Assembly: GCF_944324615.1 (NCBI RefSeq)
Contig: NZ_CALUWY010000010.1
Span: 1 to 61,149 of the forward strand
DNA from: an uncultured Mailhella sp.
Lineage (GTDB): Bacteria; Desulfobacterota; Desulfovibrionia; Desulfovibrionales; Desulfovibrionaceae
Direction of reading: 5' to 3'
DNA length: 61,149 nt
Positions 41,467-50,214 of this stretch are shown in pieces; the stretch's first letter is position 1; each line of letters starts with the position of its first letter. Made by a program: the position numbers and the translations under genes. Below the pieces are notes generated by a model. The model worked only from the letters and a program-made list of their open reading frames with translations. It was not told the origin of the DNA and did no database searches.

Positions 41467-42330
41467 TCAGCAGCGCAGGTTGGAACCTCTGCCGGCATTT
41501 CTGGAAATGGCTTCCTCGGCCACGTCGCATTCGTTTTCGGAAGCCTTCTTTTCCTCAGCCGGGGCGCAGCGCAGGTTGGAATTTTTTCCCGCATTTCTGG
41601 AGATGGCCTCTTCGGCCACGTCGCATTCGGTATTGGCGGGGTATTCCTGTGCAGGCGCGGCTTCTTCCGCCGCACCTCCGCAGCGCAGGTTGGAACCGCG
41701 TCCGGCATTCCGGGAAATGGTTTCTTCCGCCGCGTCGCATTCGCTTTCGGCAGGTTCCTCAGCCGGAGCGTCGTTGCAGCGCAGGTTGGAACCTCTGCCC
41801 GCGTTTCTGGAAATGGTGGTCTCGGCGGCGTCGCATTCATGGTCGTCGGCGCCTTCCATGGCTCTGCGCAGGCGATTTTCGTCCTCATGAGAGAGGGAGG
41901 TGCGGATGAGGGTGCCGCCCGTGCCTTCCAGTTCCTGGAGGGCCTTGTCCATGGTGATGCTGCGGAACAGCACGAAGAGCATGGAGCCGCCGGGCTTGAG
42001 GTTGCGGCCCAGGCTCTTCATGAACTCGTCGTCGATGCCCACATCGGCCAGGGCGCCGGAAACGGCGCCCGCGCCCGCGCCCACGGCCGCGCCGAGCAGG
42101 GGATTCATGAAGAGCAGCCCGATGAGCAGGCCCCAGAAACCGCCGGAAACGGCGCCCGCACCGGTGAGATTATAAAGCTGAAGCAGCTTGACCTTGCCGT
42201 TTTCCTTGCGGACGGCGATGACGGCGTCTTCCAGATCGACAAGATATTCCTTCTGCATTTTAAGAAGGCGCAGACGCACTTCTTCTGCCTGGAACTCATC
42301 AGGGTAGGCAACAACAACAAGAGTACTCAT
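41467..42330 (-). CDS. DUF1269 protein with four C-terminal Cys-flanked 21-residue repeats
   Basis: A 287-residue protein. Residues 1-160 are a DUF1269 domain: ferredoxin-like N-terminal part ([19 protein letters not shown]), then a glycine-rich hydrophobic hairpin (about 57-95) and [14 protein letters not shown]. Residues 165-287 are four repeats of 21 residues (165-185, 197-217, 235-255, 267-287) joined by Ala/Glu/Pro linkers of 11, 17 and 11. Each repeat runs E-C-D-[AV]-A-E...ISRNAG...SNLRC, with an acidic front, basic back and invariant Cys at positions 2 and 21. The protein has eight Cys, all in the repeats, and ends on Cys. AGGAGG precedes the ATG. No known function. Confidence 0.85.
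   Translation of the reverse strand: MSTLVVVAYPDEFQAEEVRLRLLKMQKEYLVDLEDAVIAVRKENGKVKLLQLYNLTGAGAVSGGFWGLLIGLLFMNPLLGAAVGAGAGAVSGALADVGIDDEFMKSLGRNLKPGGSMLFVLFRSITMDKALQELEGTGGTLIRTSLSHEDENRLRRAMEGADDHECDAAETTISRNAGRGSNLRCNDAPAEEPAESECDAAEETISRNAGRGSNLRCGGAAEEAAPAQEYPANTECDVAEEAISRNAGKNSNLRCAPAEEKKASENECDVAEEAISRNAGRGSNLRC
41470..41838 (-). repeat. Four coding tandem repeats (63-bp units, 33/51/33-bp spacers)
   Basis: Units at 41776-41838 (first in the protein), 41680-41742, 41566-41628 and 41470-41532. DNA identity between units is high, with a nearly invariant segment encoding SRNAG and SNLRC, suggesting recent duplication or gene conversion. Confidence 0.9.
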
Positions 42331-42415
42331 GGAACCTCCTTTTTTTTTCCTGTATAGCAGGGCTGATGGAAAAAATCCATGAGTTTTGTGAAAGGAAAGT
42401 GGGCTTGCCGCAAGT

Positions 42416-42928
42416 TTATTTTTCAACAAGCTCACAGAGAATGACGGGTTCATCATTCTCATGCGGAAGAGCCGTCATGGGAGTGTGTTGCACATGCAGG
42501 CAGAGGTGCAGTATGGGGAAGGGCAGGCCGAGACCGTCCTTTTCATCACGCCCCGTGACGGCAAAGCCCATGTGCCGGTAAAAGGCGAATGCCTCAGGGT
42601 TCTGCTCGTTCACGTCCACAAAACGGGCTCCCTGCGCCAGTGCAAGGCGAAGAAGTGCGCCTCCCAGGCCCTTTTTGCGGAAGTCGGCCTCCACAAAGAG
42701 CATCTCCACATGTTCCTTGTCCATGCCCAGAAAGGCCGATGCGCGTTCCTTTTCACCGGCGATGAAGAGCCGGGGAACCTTGGTCAGTGCCTCCCGCACC
42801 AGGGGCCGGAGCATGTCGATGTCGGCGGGGGAAAGAAAGTCGTGCGTGGCCCGCACCGAGGATTCCCAGACGCGGACAAGAGCATCAAGAAGTGCCTTTG
42901 GGCGAAGTTTCACTTCCTCAATAACCAT
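42416..42928 (-). CDS. GNAT-family N-acetyltransferase
   Basis: A 170-residue acetyltransferase with the acetyl-CoA loop EADFRKKGLGGALLRLAL (RKKGLGG) and the C-terminal VDVNEQNPEAFAFYRHMGFAVTGRDE motif typical of the YjaB/PhnO-like group. AGGAGG lies at good spacing before the ATG at 42928; the same AGGAGGTTCCATG context starts the DUF1269-repeat gene 85 bases downstream, so the two may form one unit. Substrate unknown. Confidence 0.85.
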   Translation of the reverse strand: MVIEEVKLRPKALLDALVRVWESSVRATHDFLSPADIDMLRPLVREALTKVPRLFIAGEKERASAFLGMDKEHVEMLFVEADFRKKGLGGALLRLALAQGARFVDVNEQNPEAFAFYRHMGFAVTGRDEKDGLGLPFPILHLCLHVQHTPMTALPHENDEPVILCELVEK

Positions 42929-43100
42929 GGAACCTCCTGAACGTGCGGTATTTTTTCGGTGTGAGAAACGCGGCTTCTTCCTGCCTTTTGGTAAAGCGCG
43001 CGCCTTTGCGTCTTCCGCAGTGCTGCGGGAGGTGAGTGTTTGACGCAAAGAGGCGCTGCGGGCGCGGAATCCCGCGGCGTTCATGGGCGGAAGAGCTCGG

Positions 43101-43140
43101 AAAAACATATCGCCCGGACACCGAAAGAGTGCCCGGGCGA
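43101..43140 (-). terminator. Intrinsic terminator of der
   Basis: Eight-bp stem (43110-43117 with 43133-43140), followed on the minus strand by ATATGTTTTTCC. Confidence 0.7.
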
Positions 43141-43172
43141 CAACAAAGACGTGGAAGGCGCACTTCCCGCGC

Positions 43173-44597
43173 CTATTTCTTTTCTCTCTTGGCGTGGGCG
43201 GAGCGCAGGTGCAGGCGCATGGGAGCGTGACGGATGCCGAAGATGCGGCGCAGGGAACGCTCCAGGTAGCGGGCATAGGAGTCGGCCACCCTGTCGGCAT
43301 CGTTCACGAAGCAGACGAAGGTGGGCGGTTCGCTTTCCGCCTGGGTGAGGTAGAAGAACTTGGGCCGCACGCGACGCACCACGGGGGCCTGATGTCTGGT
43401 CAGGGTTTCTTCCATGGCGCGGTTGAGCAGACCGGTGGAGACGCGGGTTCCGCATTCGGCATAGATGCGTTCCGCAAGGGGAATGAGCTTGTTCAGCCCC
43501 TCGCCCGTGCGCGCGGACGTGGGTACCAGCGGCACATGATAGCAGAAGCTCAGCTCCTCCTGAAGGTTCTTCAGAAGCTCGGTGCGCGCCTTGGCGGGAA
43601 TGAGGTCGATTTTGTTCACAATGATGAGGAAGGGCGTCTTGCGTTCATCCAGAAGCTCGATGAGGCGCTTGTCCTGCGTGGTGAGGCCTTCGGTGGCGTC
43701 GAGCAGAAGGAAGGTCACGTCGGCCTTGGTGGTGCTCTTCAGGGAGGAGTTCACGGAAAAGCGTTCCACCGTATCGGTAATGCGCGAACGGCGGCGCACG
43801 CCTGCGGTATCCACGAAGGTGTAGGTCTTGCCGTTCTTTTCCACGGTCACGTCCACGCTGTCGCGCGTGGTGCCCGCCTGATCGCTGACGATCATGCGGT
43901 CTTCCCCGATGAAGGCATTGGTCATGGACGATTTGCCCGCGTTGGGGCGTCCCAGAAGGCAGAGGCGGAGATGATCGGTGACCTTGCGGCGGCGGATGCC
44001 GGGCTTGTCGCGGTCTTCCTCCAGTTCCTCCTTCCCGTCGTCTTCCTCTTCGTCTTCCAATTCGTCGTCTTCCGGCAGAAGGTCGCGGATTTCTTCCTCA
44101 AGAGCGCGCAGATTGTGCCCGTGTTCGGCGGAACAGGCGATGAGGGGAAAGCCCAGACCGTGGAATTCCGCAAGCAGCAGCTCTTCCTTTTCCGCGCCGT
44201 CCACCTTGTTCACCACCAGAAGTATGGGCTTGTCGCATCGGCGGAGGTACGCGGCGAGGTGTTCGTCAAAAGGCATGAGCCCGTCCTTGCCGTCCACCAC
44301 CATGCAGATGACGTCGGCGTCCTTCAGGGCCGCTTCGGCCTGGCGCAGAATGTCGGCTTCAAAACCGCGTATGCCCGCAGGCCCTTCGGCCACGGCCTGA
44401 TGATGATCGAGGGTGATGCCGCCCGTGTCGATGATGGTGAAGTCGCGCCCGAAGCGGGAACGCACCACGCCTTCCATGCGGTCGCGCGTGACGCCGGGCC
44501 GGTCGTGCGTGATGGCGCGGTTGCTGCGGATAAGGCGGTTGAACAGGGTGGACTTGCCCACATTGGGGCGTCCCAGCAGAACGACTTTGGGCATCAT
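43173..44597 (-). CDS. der: Ribosome biogenesis GTPase Der (EngA)
   Basis: A 474-residue protein with two tandem GTPase domains and a KH-like domain, needed for 50S assembly. First G domain: GRPNVGKSTLFNRL, DTGG, NKVD; second: GRPNAGKSSMTNAF, DTAGVRRRSR, NKIDL; KH domain about 380-474 with LTRHQAPVVRRVRPKFFYLTQ. The linker between G domains is unusually acidic (EDDELEDEEEDD...). Start at 44597 has GAGGTG upstream; an ATG 3 bases later is an alternative. Confidence 0.95.
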   Translation of the reverse strand: MMPKVVLLGRPNVGKSTLFNRLIRSNRAITHDRPGVTRDRMEGVVRSRFGRDFTIIDTGGITLDHHQAVAEGPAGIRGFEADILRQAEAALKDADVICMVVDGKDGLMPFDEHLAAYLRRCDKPILLVVNKVDGAEKEELLLAEFHGLGFPLIACSAEHGHNLRALEEEIRDLLPEDDELEDEEEDDGKEELEEDRDKPGIRRRKVTDHLRLCLLGRPNAGKSSMTNAFIGEDRMIVSDQAGTTRDSVDVTVEKNGKTYTFVDTAGVRRRSRITDTVERFSVNSSLKSTTKADVTFLLLDATEGLTTQDKRLIELLDERKTPFLIIVNKIDLIPAKARTELLKNLQEELSFCYHVPLVPTSARTGEGLNKLIPLAERIYAECGTRVSTGLLNRAMEETLTRHQAPVVRRVRPKFFYLTQAESEPPTFVCFVNDADRVADSYARYLERSLRRIFGIRHAPMRLHLRSAHAKREKK

Positions 44598-44891
44598 GGG
44601 CGGGCACCTCATATCGGTTTGTTTTGGAGCGTTGCGCCTTTGCGCGGGAAAAGGCCTTTCATGGGCAGAGGCGCGTGCATGCGCGCGGCCCTTGGGGGAG
44701 ATCGTTCCTCCTCTTCGGGCGGCGTACCGTCCGGCAGCACTGCCCGGGCGGAAAGAACGGAGGGAATCTTTTACGCCCAAGGGCGGATTCTGTCCAATCC
44801 TTTTCAGGATACATCCCCGGTACGGGGGAAGGCAAGCGCGTGGAAATATGCAATATAACCTATTGAAATATAATAAAAAATAAAAAAATCC
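44598..44891. other. Divergent intergenic region
   Basis: No gene seen. The first 230 bases are GC-rich and featureless; 44845-44891 is A/T-rich and leads into the promoter of the CoA ligase. Confidence 0.5.
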
Positions 44892-44920
44892 TTGCAATGT
44901 TTCTCCATTTCGTCTATAAA
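44892..44920 (+). promoter_or_regulatory. Sigma-70-type promoter of the CoA ligase gene
   Basis: TTGCAA (44892-44897), 17-base spacer, TATAAA (44915-44920), preceded by an A-rich UP-like stretch; ATG 50 bases downstream. Confidence 0.8.
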
Positions 44921-44969
44921 GACATTTTTTCCGCTCCAGAAAGACATATCCATATCACGGAGTCCCGCC

Positions 44970-46235
44970 ATGACCCGCAAAGACCGTACGGAAGGAATTT
45001 ACAGTCGCCGCGAAGTGCTCGACGAGAGCGAACGCCGCCAGTATAACCTCATCCAGCTCAAGGATCTGCTCTCCTACGCCTACCGCTACTCGGAAGACGT
45101 GAAAAAGCGTTTCGACCGCGCCCAGTTCAACGTCGAGAAGTTCAAGACTCTCTCCGACCTCAAGCATATTCCCATCCTTAAAAAGAAGGAGCTCATCTTC
45201 CTGCAGACCATGGGGCCCCGCCTCGGCGGTCTGCTCACCAAGGATATCGGCGAACTGCGCCGCGTGTTCCTTTCCCCCGGACCCATCTTCGACCCGGAAG
45301 ACCGCAACGACGATTACTGGGGATATACCGAAGCCTTCTATTCCGTGGGCTTCCGCCCGGGCGATGCCGTGCAGGTGACCTTCAACTATCACCTGGCGCC
45401 TGCCGGTCTGATGTTTGAGGAACCCCTGCGCAATCTGGGCTGCGCCTCCATCCCCGCCGGTCCCACCGACGCGGCCACGCAGCTCGACATCATGCAGAAG
45501 CTGCGCGTGTCCGGCTATGTGGGTACGCCGAGCTTCCTCATGCACCTTGCCCAGCGCGCCGAGGAAAAGGGCCTCAACCTGCGCAAGGACCTCTTCCTGG
45601 AAGTGGCCTTCGTCACCGGCGAACGCCTCTCGGAAAAGATCCGCAGCCAGATGGAAAAGAAGTACGACATCATCATGCGTCAGGGCTACGGCACCGCCGA
45701 CGTGGGCTGCATCGGCTATGAATGCTTCCAGAAGAACGGCCTGCACATTTCCAACCGCTGCTATGTGGAAATCTGCCATCCCGACACGGGTATTCCGCTG
45801 AAGGACGGCGAAGTGGGCGAAGTGGTGGTTACGGCCTTCAACAAGACCTATCCGCTTATCCGTCTCGCCACCGGCGACCTTTCCTACATCGACCGCACGC
45901 CCTGCTCCTGCGGGCGTACCAGCCCCCGCCTCGGCAGCATCGTGGGCCGCGTGGACACCACCGCCCGCATCAAGGGCATGTTCGTCTACCCCCATCAGGT
46001 GGAACAGGTCATGGCCCGCTTCGAGGAAATCAAGCGCTGGCAGATCGAAGTCACCAACCCCGGCGGCGTGGACGAAATGGTCCTTTATGTGGAAGCGAGC
46101 AACTTCAAGCGCAAGGAAGAGCTTCAGCATCTGTTCCGCGAACGCATCAAGCTGCGTCCGGAACTGCGCATTCTCGCTCCCGGCAGCCTGCCTCCCCAGA
46201 TCAAGCCCATCGAAGACAAGCGCGTCTGGGATTAA
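44970..46235 (+). CDS. Phenylacetate-CoA ligase-like AMP-forming acyl-CoA ligase
   Basis: A 421-residue PaaK-type adenylate-forming enzyme. Hallmarks: the AMP-binding block VTGERLSEKIRSQMEKKYD, RQGYGTADVG, YPLIRLATGDLSYIDRTPCSCGRTSPRLGSIVGRVDTTARIKGMFVYPHQVE, the last being the C-terminal AMP-binding PaaK domain. The N-terminal substrate-binding part (RRVFLSPGPIFDPEDRNDDYW) differs from the SSGTTG-type phosphate loop of true PaaK, as in many delta-proteobacterial homologues linked to amino-acid-derived aryl acids. CGGAG precedes the ATG; single-gene unit with own promoter and terminator. Confidence 0.85.
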   Translation: MTRKDRTEGIYSRREVLDESERRQYNLIQLKDLLSYAYRYSEDVKKRFDRAQFNVEKFKTLSDLKHIPILKKKELIFLQTMGPRLGGLLTKDIGELRRVFLSPGPIFDPEDRNDDYWGYTEAFYSVGFRPGDAVQVTFNYHLAPAGLMFEEPLRNLGCASIPAGPTDAATQLDIMQKLRVSGYVGTPSFLMHLAQRAEEKGLNLRKDLFLEVAFVTGERLSEKIRSQMEKKYDIIMRQGYGTADVGCIGYECFQKNGLHISNRCYVEICHPDTGIPLKDGEVGEVVVTAFNKTYPLIRLATGDLSYIDRTPCSCGRTSPRLGSIVGRVDTTARIKGMFVYPHQVEQVMARFEEIKRWQIEVTNPGGVDEMVLYVEASNFKRKEELQHLFRERIKLRPELRILAPGSLPPQIKPIEDKRVWD

Positions 46236-46278
46236 CCTGTCGATTTCCGGCGGCGCGCACGTCCGGCGCGCCGCCTGC

Positions 46279-46310
46279 AGAAAAAGCCATCCTTTCGGGT
46301 GGCTTTTTCT
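46279..46310 (+). terminator. Intrinsic terminator of the CoA ligase gene
   Basis: Fourteen-bp stem (46279-46292 with 46297-46310) with TTTC loop and A/T-rich base. A second GC hairpin at about 46250-46275 lies immediately upstream. Confidence 0.88.
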
Positions 46311-46792
46311 GTTATGGTCAGGCGCAGGGGAGGGCTTTCCGGCAGGGATTGACGCGGAAGCCGCAGCCCGGCAACGCCATGAGCGGCACGCAGTTTTTTT
46401 CCTTGCGGCTTTTCGTGACGGGCGCTGTGAAGGAGCGCCTGCGGCGCGACGGAGCAGGCCTTTTCTGAGCCGGGGAAGGAGGGCGATGCACAGAGGGTGC
46501 GCAGAGAAGATGCCGCCCCGCCCGGGGGATTCCTGATGCGGGAAGGGGAGCGCCTTTCTGGCCGGAGGGCGGAAAACACGGGACAGAAAGCCGGAGCTGC
46601 GGCGTGGATCGGCTTTTTTCCCCGGAAGAGGCCCTGTTTTGGGCACGGAGTGCCCCTGTATTGTGATTTTTTGACCAATACGGGCGAAAAAAGGGTGCAT
46701 TTCTTTGGAAAATAAGCATTTTTTGCGGCACGTCCTGCATGAGAAGGAAAGAAAAAAAGTGCGCGGGAAGATGAGTTCCTGCGGGACATCCC
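46311..46792. other. Long intergenic region
   Basis: No convincing gene. One inverted repeat, roughly CCTGTATTG ... CAATACGGG around a T-rich 12-base loop (about 46655-46684), is visible; otherwise featureless. Confidence 0.45.
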
Positions 46793-46835
46793 TTGACATC
46801 GGATGAAAATTCTCTAAAAATGTCGACATTCGACA
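46793..46835 (+). promoter_or_regulatory. Promoter and candidate GntR operator of the symporter-racemase-lyase operon
   Basis: TTGACA (46793-46798), 16-base spacer, TAAAAA (46815-46820). Directly adjoining is TGTCGA-CAT-TCGACA (46821-46835), a 6-bp-arm palindrome that would cover the transcription start, the usual place and style of a GntR/FCD repressor site. The leader to the ATG at 47102 is about 275 bases with several GC hairpins. Confidence 0.6.
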
Positions 46836-47101
46836 ACCCCTCTTGTGCTGATTTTCATTTGTCGGCCTGGGGAGGCGGAGCGCATCAGGCAGGGAAGCTG
46901 GACACGCTCCGGAGGCAGGGAGTTTCTTTCGGCCGCCCCGCCCGCGCAGGGCGGCATGGTGTCCGCATACAAGGAGGAAGCAGAGGAAAGAGAAACGGCG
47001 GAAGAGGCATTTCTGCAGGCATGACGCGAAGAGGCGGAAGCGCTCTTCAGGCCTTGCGGGGATGCGCGAAGAGTGCAACGTATTTTTCCTTGAGAGTGGT
47101 T

Positions 47102-48310
47102 ATGTCAAAGCATTTAGGTCTTCCCGCCCAGATGGGCATCGGTATGGTTCTCGGCGTCATCGTCGGCGCCCTGGCTCCTTCCATCAGCATCGACGCCAGC
47201 TGGTTCAAGCCTCTGGGCGATCTGTTCATCACCCTGGTCCGCATGGTGGTGGTTCCGCTGGTCTTCACCACCCTTGTGGCCGGTGCGGCAAGCGTGTGCG
47301 ACGTGAAGGAACTCGGCCGTGTCGCTTCCAAAACCCTGATCTATTATCTGCTCACCACCACCGTGGCCGTCATCATCGGCCTTATTCTCGCCAATATCAT
47401 CCGTCCAGGCCTCGGCCTCACCCTTTCCATGGAAAACCTGGCGGTGAAGGACGTGTCCGCGCCTCCGCTCATCAAGGTGCTCATGGACATCGTGCCCCTG
47501 AACCCCATTGATGCTCTGGCCAAGGGCAACATGCTTCAGGTCATCTTCTTCGCCATTCTGTTCGGCTTCGCGCTCAGCATGCTGGGCGACAAGGGCCGTC
47601 CCGCCTTCGTGTTCTTCGACTCCTGCGCCGAAGTCATGATCAAGGTGACGGGCATCGTCATGCACTATGCTCCCATCGGTGTGTTCGGCCTCATGGCCTT
47701 CACCGTGGCCAACCACGGCCTGAGCGTGCTTCTGCCCCTCATCAAGCTGGTGGCGGTCATGTACCTTGCCTCCCTGCTGCAGATCCTTGTGGTCTACCTG
47801 CCCTGCGCCCGGGTTTCCGGCCTGACGCCGAGCGCCTTTTTGAAGGGTCTGTCCGAACCTCTCATCATCGCCTTCTCCACCTGCTCCAGCGCCGCGGCGC
47901 TTTCCTCCAATCTGCTTTCCGTGCAGAAGCTCGGCGCCTCCAAGTCCGTGTCCAGCTTCTCCATCCCCCTCGGCAACACCATCAACATGGACGGCGCGGC
48001 CATCTACATGGGCGTGGCGGCCATATTCGCGGCCGAAGTGTACGGCATCCCCATGCCGCTGGATAAGCAGCTCACCGTCATTCTGCTCGCAGTGCTGGCC
48101 TCCATCGGCTCCATGGGCGTGCCCGGCGCGGCGCTCATCATGATCACCATGGTCTTCACGCAGGTGGGCATTCCGCTGGAAGCCATCGCCCTCATTGCCG
48201 GTGTCGACCGTATCATGGACATGGCCCGTACCACCATCAACGTCCTCGGCGACGCCACCGGCGCCCTCCTGGTTTCCAAGCTGGAAAACAACGGCGAGTG
48301 CAGGGAATAA
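47102..48310 (+). CDS. Na+/acidic amino-acid or dicarboxylate symporter (DAACS, GltP/DctA-like)
   Basis: A 402-residue inner-membrane secondary transporter with eight helices and two re-entrant hairpins. Hairpin 1 serine motif is in FSTCSSAAALSSNLL; helix 7 has NTINMDGAAIY (NMDG), and helix 8 has DRIMDMARTTINVLGD, keeping the Asp and the Arg that bind the amino group and side-chain carboxylate of aspartate in GltPh. The Arg argues for a substrate with an acidic side chain (aspartate, glutamate, cysteate, dicarboxylate). First gene of an operon with racemase and PLP lyase. Confidence 0.9.
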   Translation: MSKHLGLPAQMGIGMVLGVIVGALAPSISIDASWFKPLGDLFITLVRMVVVPLVFTTLVAGAASVCDVKELGRVASKTLIYYLLTTTVAVIIGLILANIIRPGLGLTLSMENLAVKDVSAPPLIKVLMDIVPLNPIDALAKGNMLQVIFFAILFGFALSMLGDKGRPAFVFFDSCAEVMIKVTGIVMHYAPIGVFGLMAFTVANHGLSVLLPLIKLVAVMYLASLLQILVVYLPCARVSGLTPSAFLKGLSEPLIIAFSTCSSAAALSSNLLSVQKLGASKSVSSFSIPLGNTINMDGAAIYMGVAAIFAAEVYGIPMPLDKQLTVILLAVLASIGSMGVPGAALIMITMVFTQVGIPLEAIALIAGVDRIMDMARTTINVLGDATGALLVSKLENNGECRE

Positions 48311-48312
48311 CC

Positions 48313-49134
48313 GTGGTTCAACGCTTTTTCGACCATTTACCCGAGCCCCGTACCATAGGCATAGTGGGGGGGCTCGGCCCCTATGCGGGCTATGATCTTG
48401 TGCGCAAGATCTTCCGCTGGACAAAAGCAGGCACGGATCAGGAGCATCTGCCCCTGATGCTCCATTCCTTCCCCGGATGGATACCGGAACGCCCCGCCTT
48501 TCTGCTGGGTGAGAAGAAGGAAAACCCGGGAGAGGACATCGGCGGCATCATGGTGCAGCTGGCCGAAAACGGCGCGCGCGTCATCGGCATGCCGTGCAAC
48601 ACGGCGCACAGCCCCCGTATCCTCAACGTGGCGCTGGAACGCCTGTATGCCACAGGCCTTGATGTGACGTTTGTCTCCATCATCGAAAGCGCGGTGAAGC
48701 ACATGAGCGCGCTCTGCCCCCGGGGCGGGCGCATAGGCCTCATGGGTACGGTGGCCACCCTGCGCACCCGTCTGTATCAGGATGCGCTGGAAAAGGCCGG
48801 CCTTGAACCCGTGCTTCCCGATGACGACGACTGCTCCATGGTGCAGCGCGCCATCAGCGACCCCGCCTTCGGCGTCAAGGCCTTTTCCGATCCCGTCACC
48901 GCCAGAGCCAGACAGATACTGCTTGACACGGCGCGCCGTCTGGTGGAGGTGAAACATGTGGACGCCATACTCCTTGGCTGCACGGAAATACCGGTGGCGG
49001 TCACCGAGTCCTGTCTGTGGGATACTCCTGTCGTGGACGCCACAAGCGTGCTCGCTCGGGAACTGATCCGGGCCAGTTGCCCGGAACGACTCAAAGAATC
49101 CCTGGATTCTTCACCAGAAAAGGAAACGTCATGA
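48313..49134 (+). CDS. Aspartate/glutamate racemase family protein
   Basis: A 273-residue cofactor-independent racemase. Both catalytic cysteines are present: GMPCNTAHS (Cys95) and LLGCTEIPVAV (Cys223), with GIVGGLGPYAG at the N-terminus, as in RacX/YgeA-type aspartate racemases. GTG at 48313 has AGGGA upstream and follows the symporter stop by 2 bases; a GTG at 48298 is also possible. Its stop overlaps the lyase ATG by 4 bases. It would interconvert enantiomers of the acidic amino acid imported by the symporter. Confidence 0.85.
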   Translation: MVQRFFDHLPEPRTIGIVGGLGPYAGYDLVRKIFRWTKAGTDQEHLPLMLHSFPGWIPERPAFLLGEKKENPGEDIGGIMVQLAENGARVIGMPCNTAHSPRILNVALERLYATGLDVTFVSIIESAVKHMSALCPRGGRIGLMGTVATLRTRLYQDALEKAGLEPVLPDDDDCSMVQRAISDPAFGVKAFSDPVTARARQILLDTARRLVEVKHVDAILLGCTEIPVAVTESCLWDTPVVDATSVLARELIRASCPERLKESLDSSPEKETS

Positions 49135-50132
49135 ATCTCGCCAAGTTCCCCCGTCGTGGCTATGTCAAGGAAGCGACCCCCATCGAATATCTGCCCAATT
49201 TCTCCAAGGCTCTGGGCAACAAGGTCAACGTGTACATCAAGCGCGACGACCTGCTCCCCGGCTGCGCAGGCGGCAACAAGACCCGCAAGCTCGACTTCAG
49301 CATCGCCGACGCTCTTTCCAAGGGTGCCGATACCCTCATCACCTGCGGCGCGGTGCAGTCCAACCACTGCCGTCTGACCCTCGCCTGGGCCGTGCATGAA
49401 GGCCTCGACTGCCACCTCGTGCTGGAAGAACGCGTGAAGGGCAGCTACAACCCCGAAGCTTCCGGCAACAACTTCCTCTATCAGCTCCTCGGCGTGAAGA
49501 GCATCACCGTGGTGCCCGGCGGCTCCCCCATGATGGAAGAAATGGAAAAGGTGGCCGAAAAGCTGCGCGCGGAAGGCAGGAAGCCCTACATCATCCCCGG
49601 CGGCGCTTCCAACCCCATCGGCGCCCTTGGCTATGTTTCCTGCGCGCAGGAAATCATGCAGCAGATGTTTGAGATGGGCATCAATTTCGACCATGTCATC
49701 GTGCCGAGCGGCAGCGCCGGCACCCATGCCGGCATGATCGCCGGTTTCTACGGCAACAACATGGACATCCCCATGTCCGGCATCGACGTGAGCCGTCCCG
49801 GCGAAGTGCAGCAGGCCCTCGTGCACAAGCTGGCGCAGGCCACCCTGGACTACATCGGCGCGGGCGTGCAGCTTCCTGAAGAAAAGGTCGTCTGCTACGG
49901 TGATTACTATCAGCCCGGCTACTCCATCCCCAACGACGGCATGATCGAGGCCGTGAAGCTCCTTGCCCGCACCGAAGCCATTCTGCTCGACCCCGTGTAC
50001 AGCGGCAAGACCATGGCCGGCATGATCGACCTCATCCGCAAGGATTATTTCCCCAGGGGCGCCAACGTGCTCTTCCTGCACACCGGCGGCTCCCCGGCCC
50101 TCTATGCCTACCTGCCCACCTTCCGCAAGTAG
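49131..50132 (+). CDS. PLP-dependent D-cysteine desulfhydrase / L-cysteate sulfo-lyase family protein
   Basis: A 333-residue fold-type II PLP enzyme of the ACC deaminase-DcyD-CuyA family. It starts MNLAKFPRRG... and has the Schiff-base Lys in CAGGNKTRKLDF (Lys50), TCGAVQSNHCRLT, the phosphate cup in PSGSAGTHAGMIAG and the closing LLDPVYSGKTMAGMIDLIRK...FLHTGGSPALYAY. DcyD makes pyruvate, ammonia and sulfide from D-cysteine; CuyA makes pyruvate, ammonia and sulfite from L-cysteate. Sequence alone does not decide, but the operon partners select an acidic amino acid, favouring cysteate (inference). Translation coupled to the racemase. Confidence 0.8.
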   Translation: MNLAKFPRRGYVKEATPIEYLPNFSKALGNKVNVYIKRDDLLPGCAGGNKTRKLDFSIADALSKGADTLITCGAVQSNHCRLTLAWAVHEGLDCHLVLEERVKGSYNPEASGNNFLYQLLGVKSITVVPGGSPMMEEMEKVAEKLRAEGRKPYIIPGGASNPIGALGYVSCAQEIMQQMFEMGINFDHVIVPSGSAGTHAGMIAGFYGNNMDIPMSGIDVSRPGEVQQALVHKLAQATLDYIGAGVQLPEEKVVCYGDYYQPGYSIPNDGMIEAVKLLARTEAILLDPVYSGKTMAGMIDLIRKDYFPRGANVLFLHTGGSPALYAYLPTFRK

Positions 50133-50169
50133 TCTCTGAACGGCCGCAGCATAACCGTTGACAACCCCT

Positions 50170-50214
50170 CCCCCGCCTTCGGCAGCCGGAAACGGCTTCC
50201 GGGGGCGGGATTTT
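50170..50214 (+). terminator. Intrinsic terminator of the symporter-racemase-lyase operon
   Basis: GC-rich outer stem CCCGCC/GGGCGGG around an AGCCG/CGGCT inner stem, followed by ATTTTTC. The rest of 50133-50485 shows no gene; 50342-50400 is the likely gntR promoter zone. Confidence 0.75.

Noticed and set aside
41470..41838. CRISPR array
   Set aside because: Repeats are coding, in frame, of 63 bases with short related spacers, and no cas genes are near.
46497..46715. 72-codon plus-strand ORF in the gap before the symporter
   Set aside because: No ribosome-binding site, atypical composition, no terminator or promoter fit.
47102..50132. Simple aspartate catabolism operon
   Set aside because: The lyase belongs to the DcyD/CuyA/ACC deaminase family, which does not deaminate aspartate; kept only as a weak alternative.
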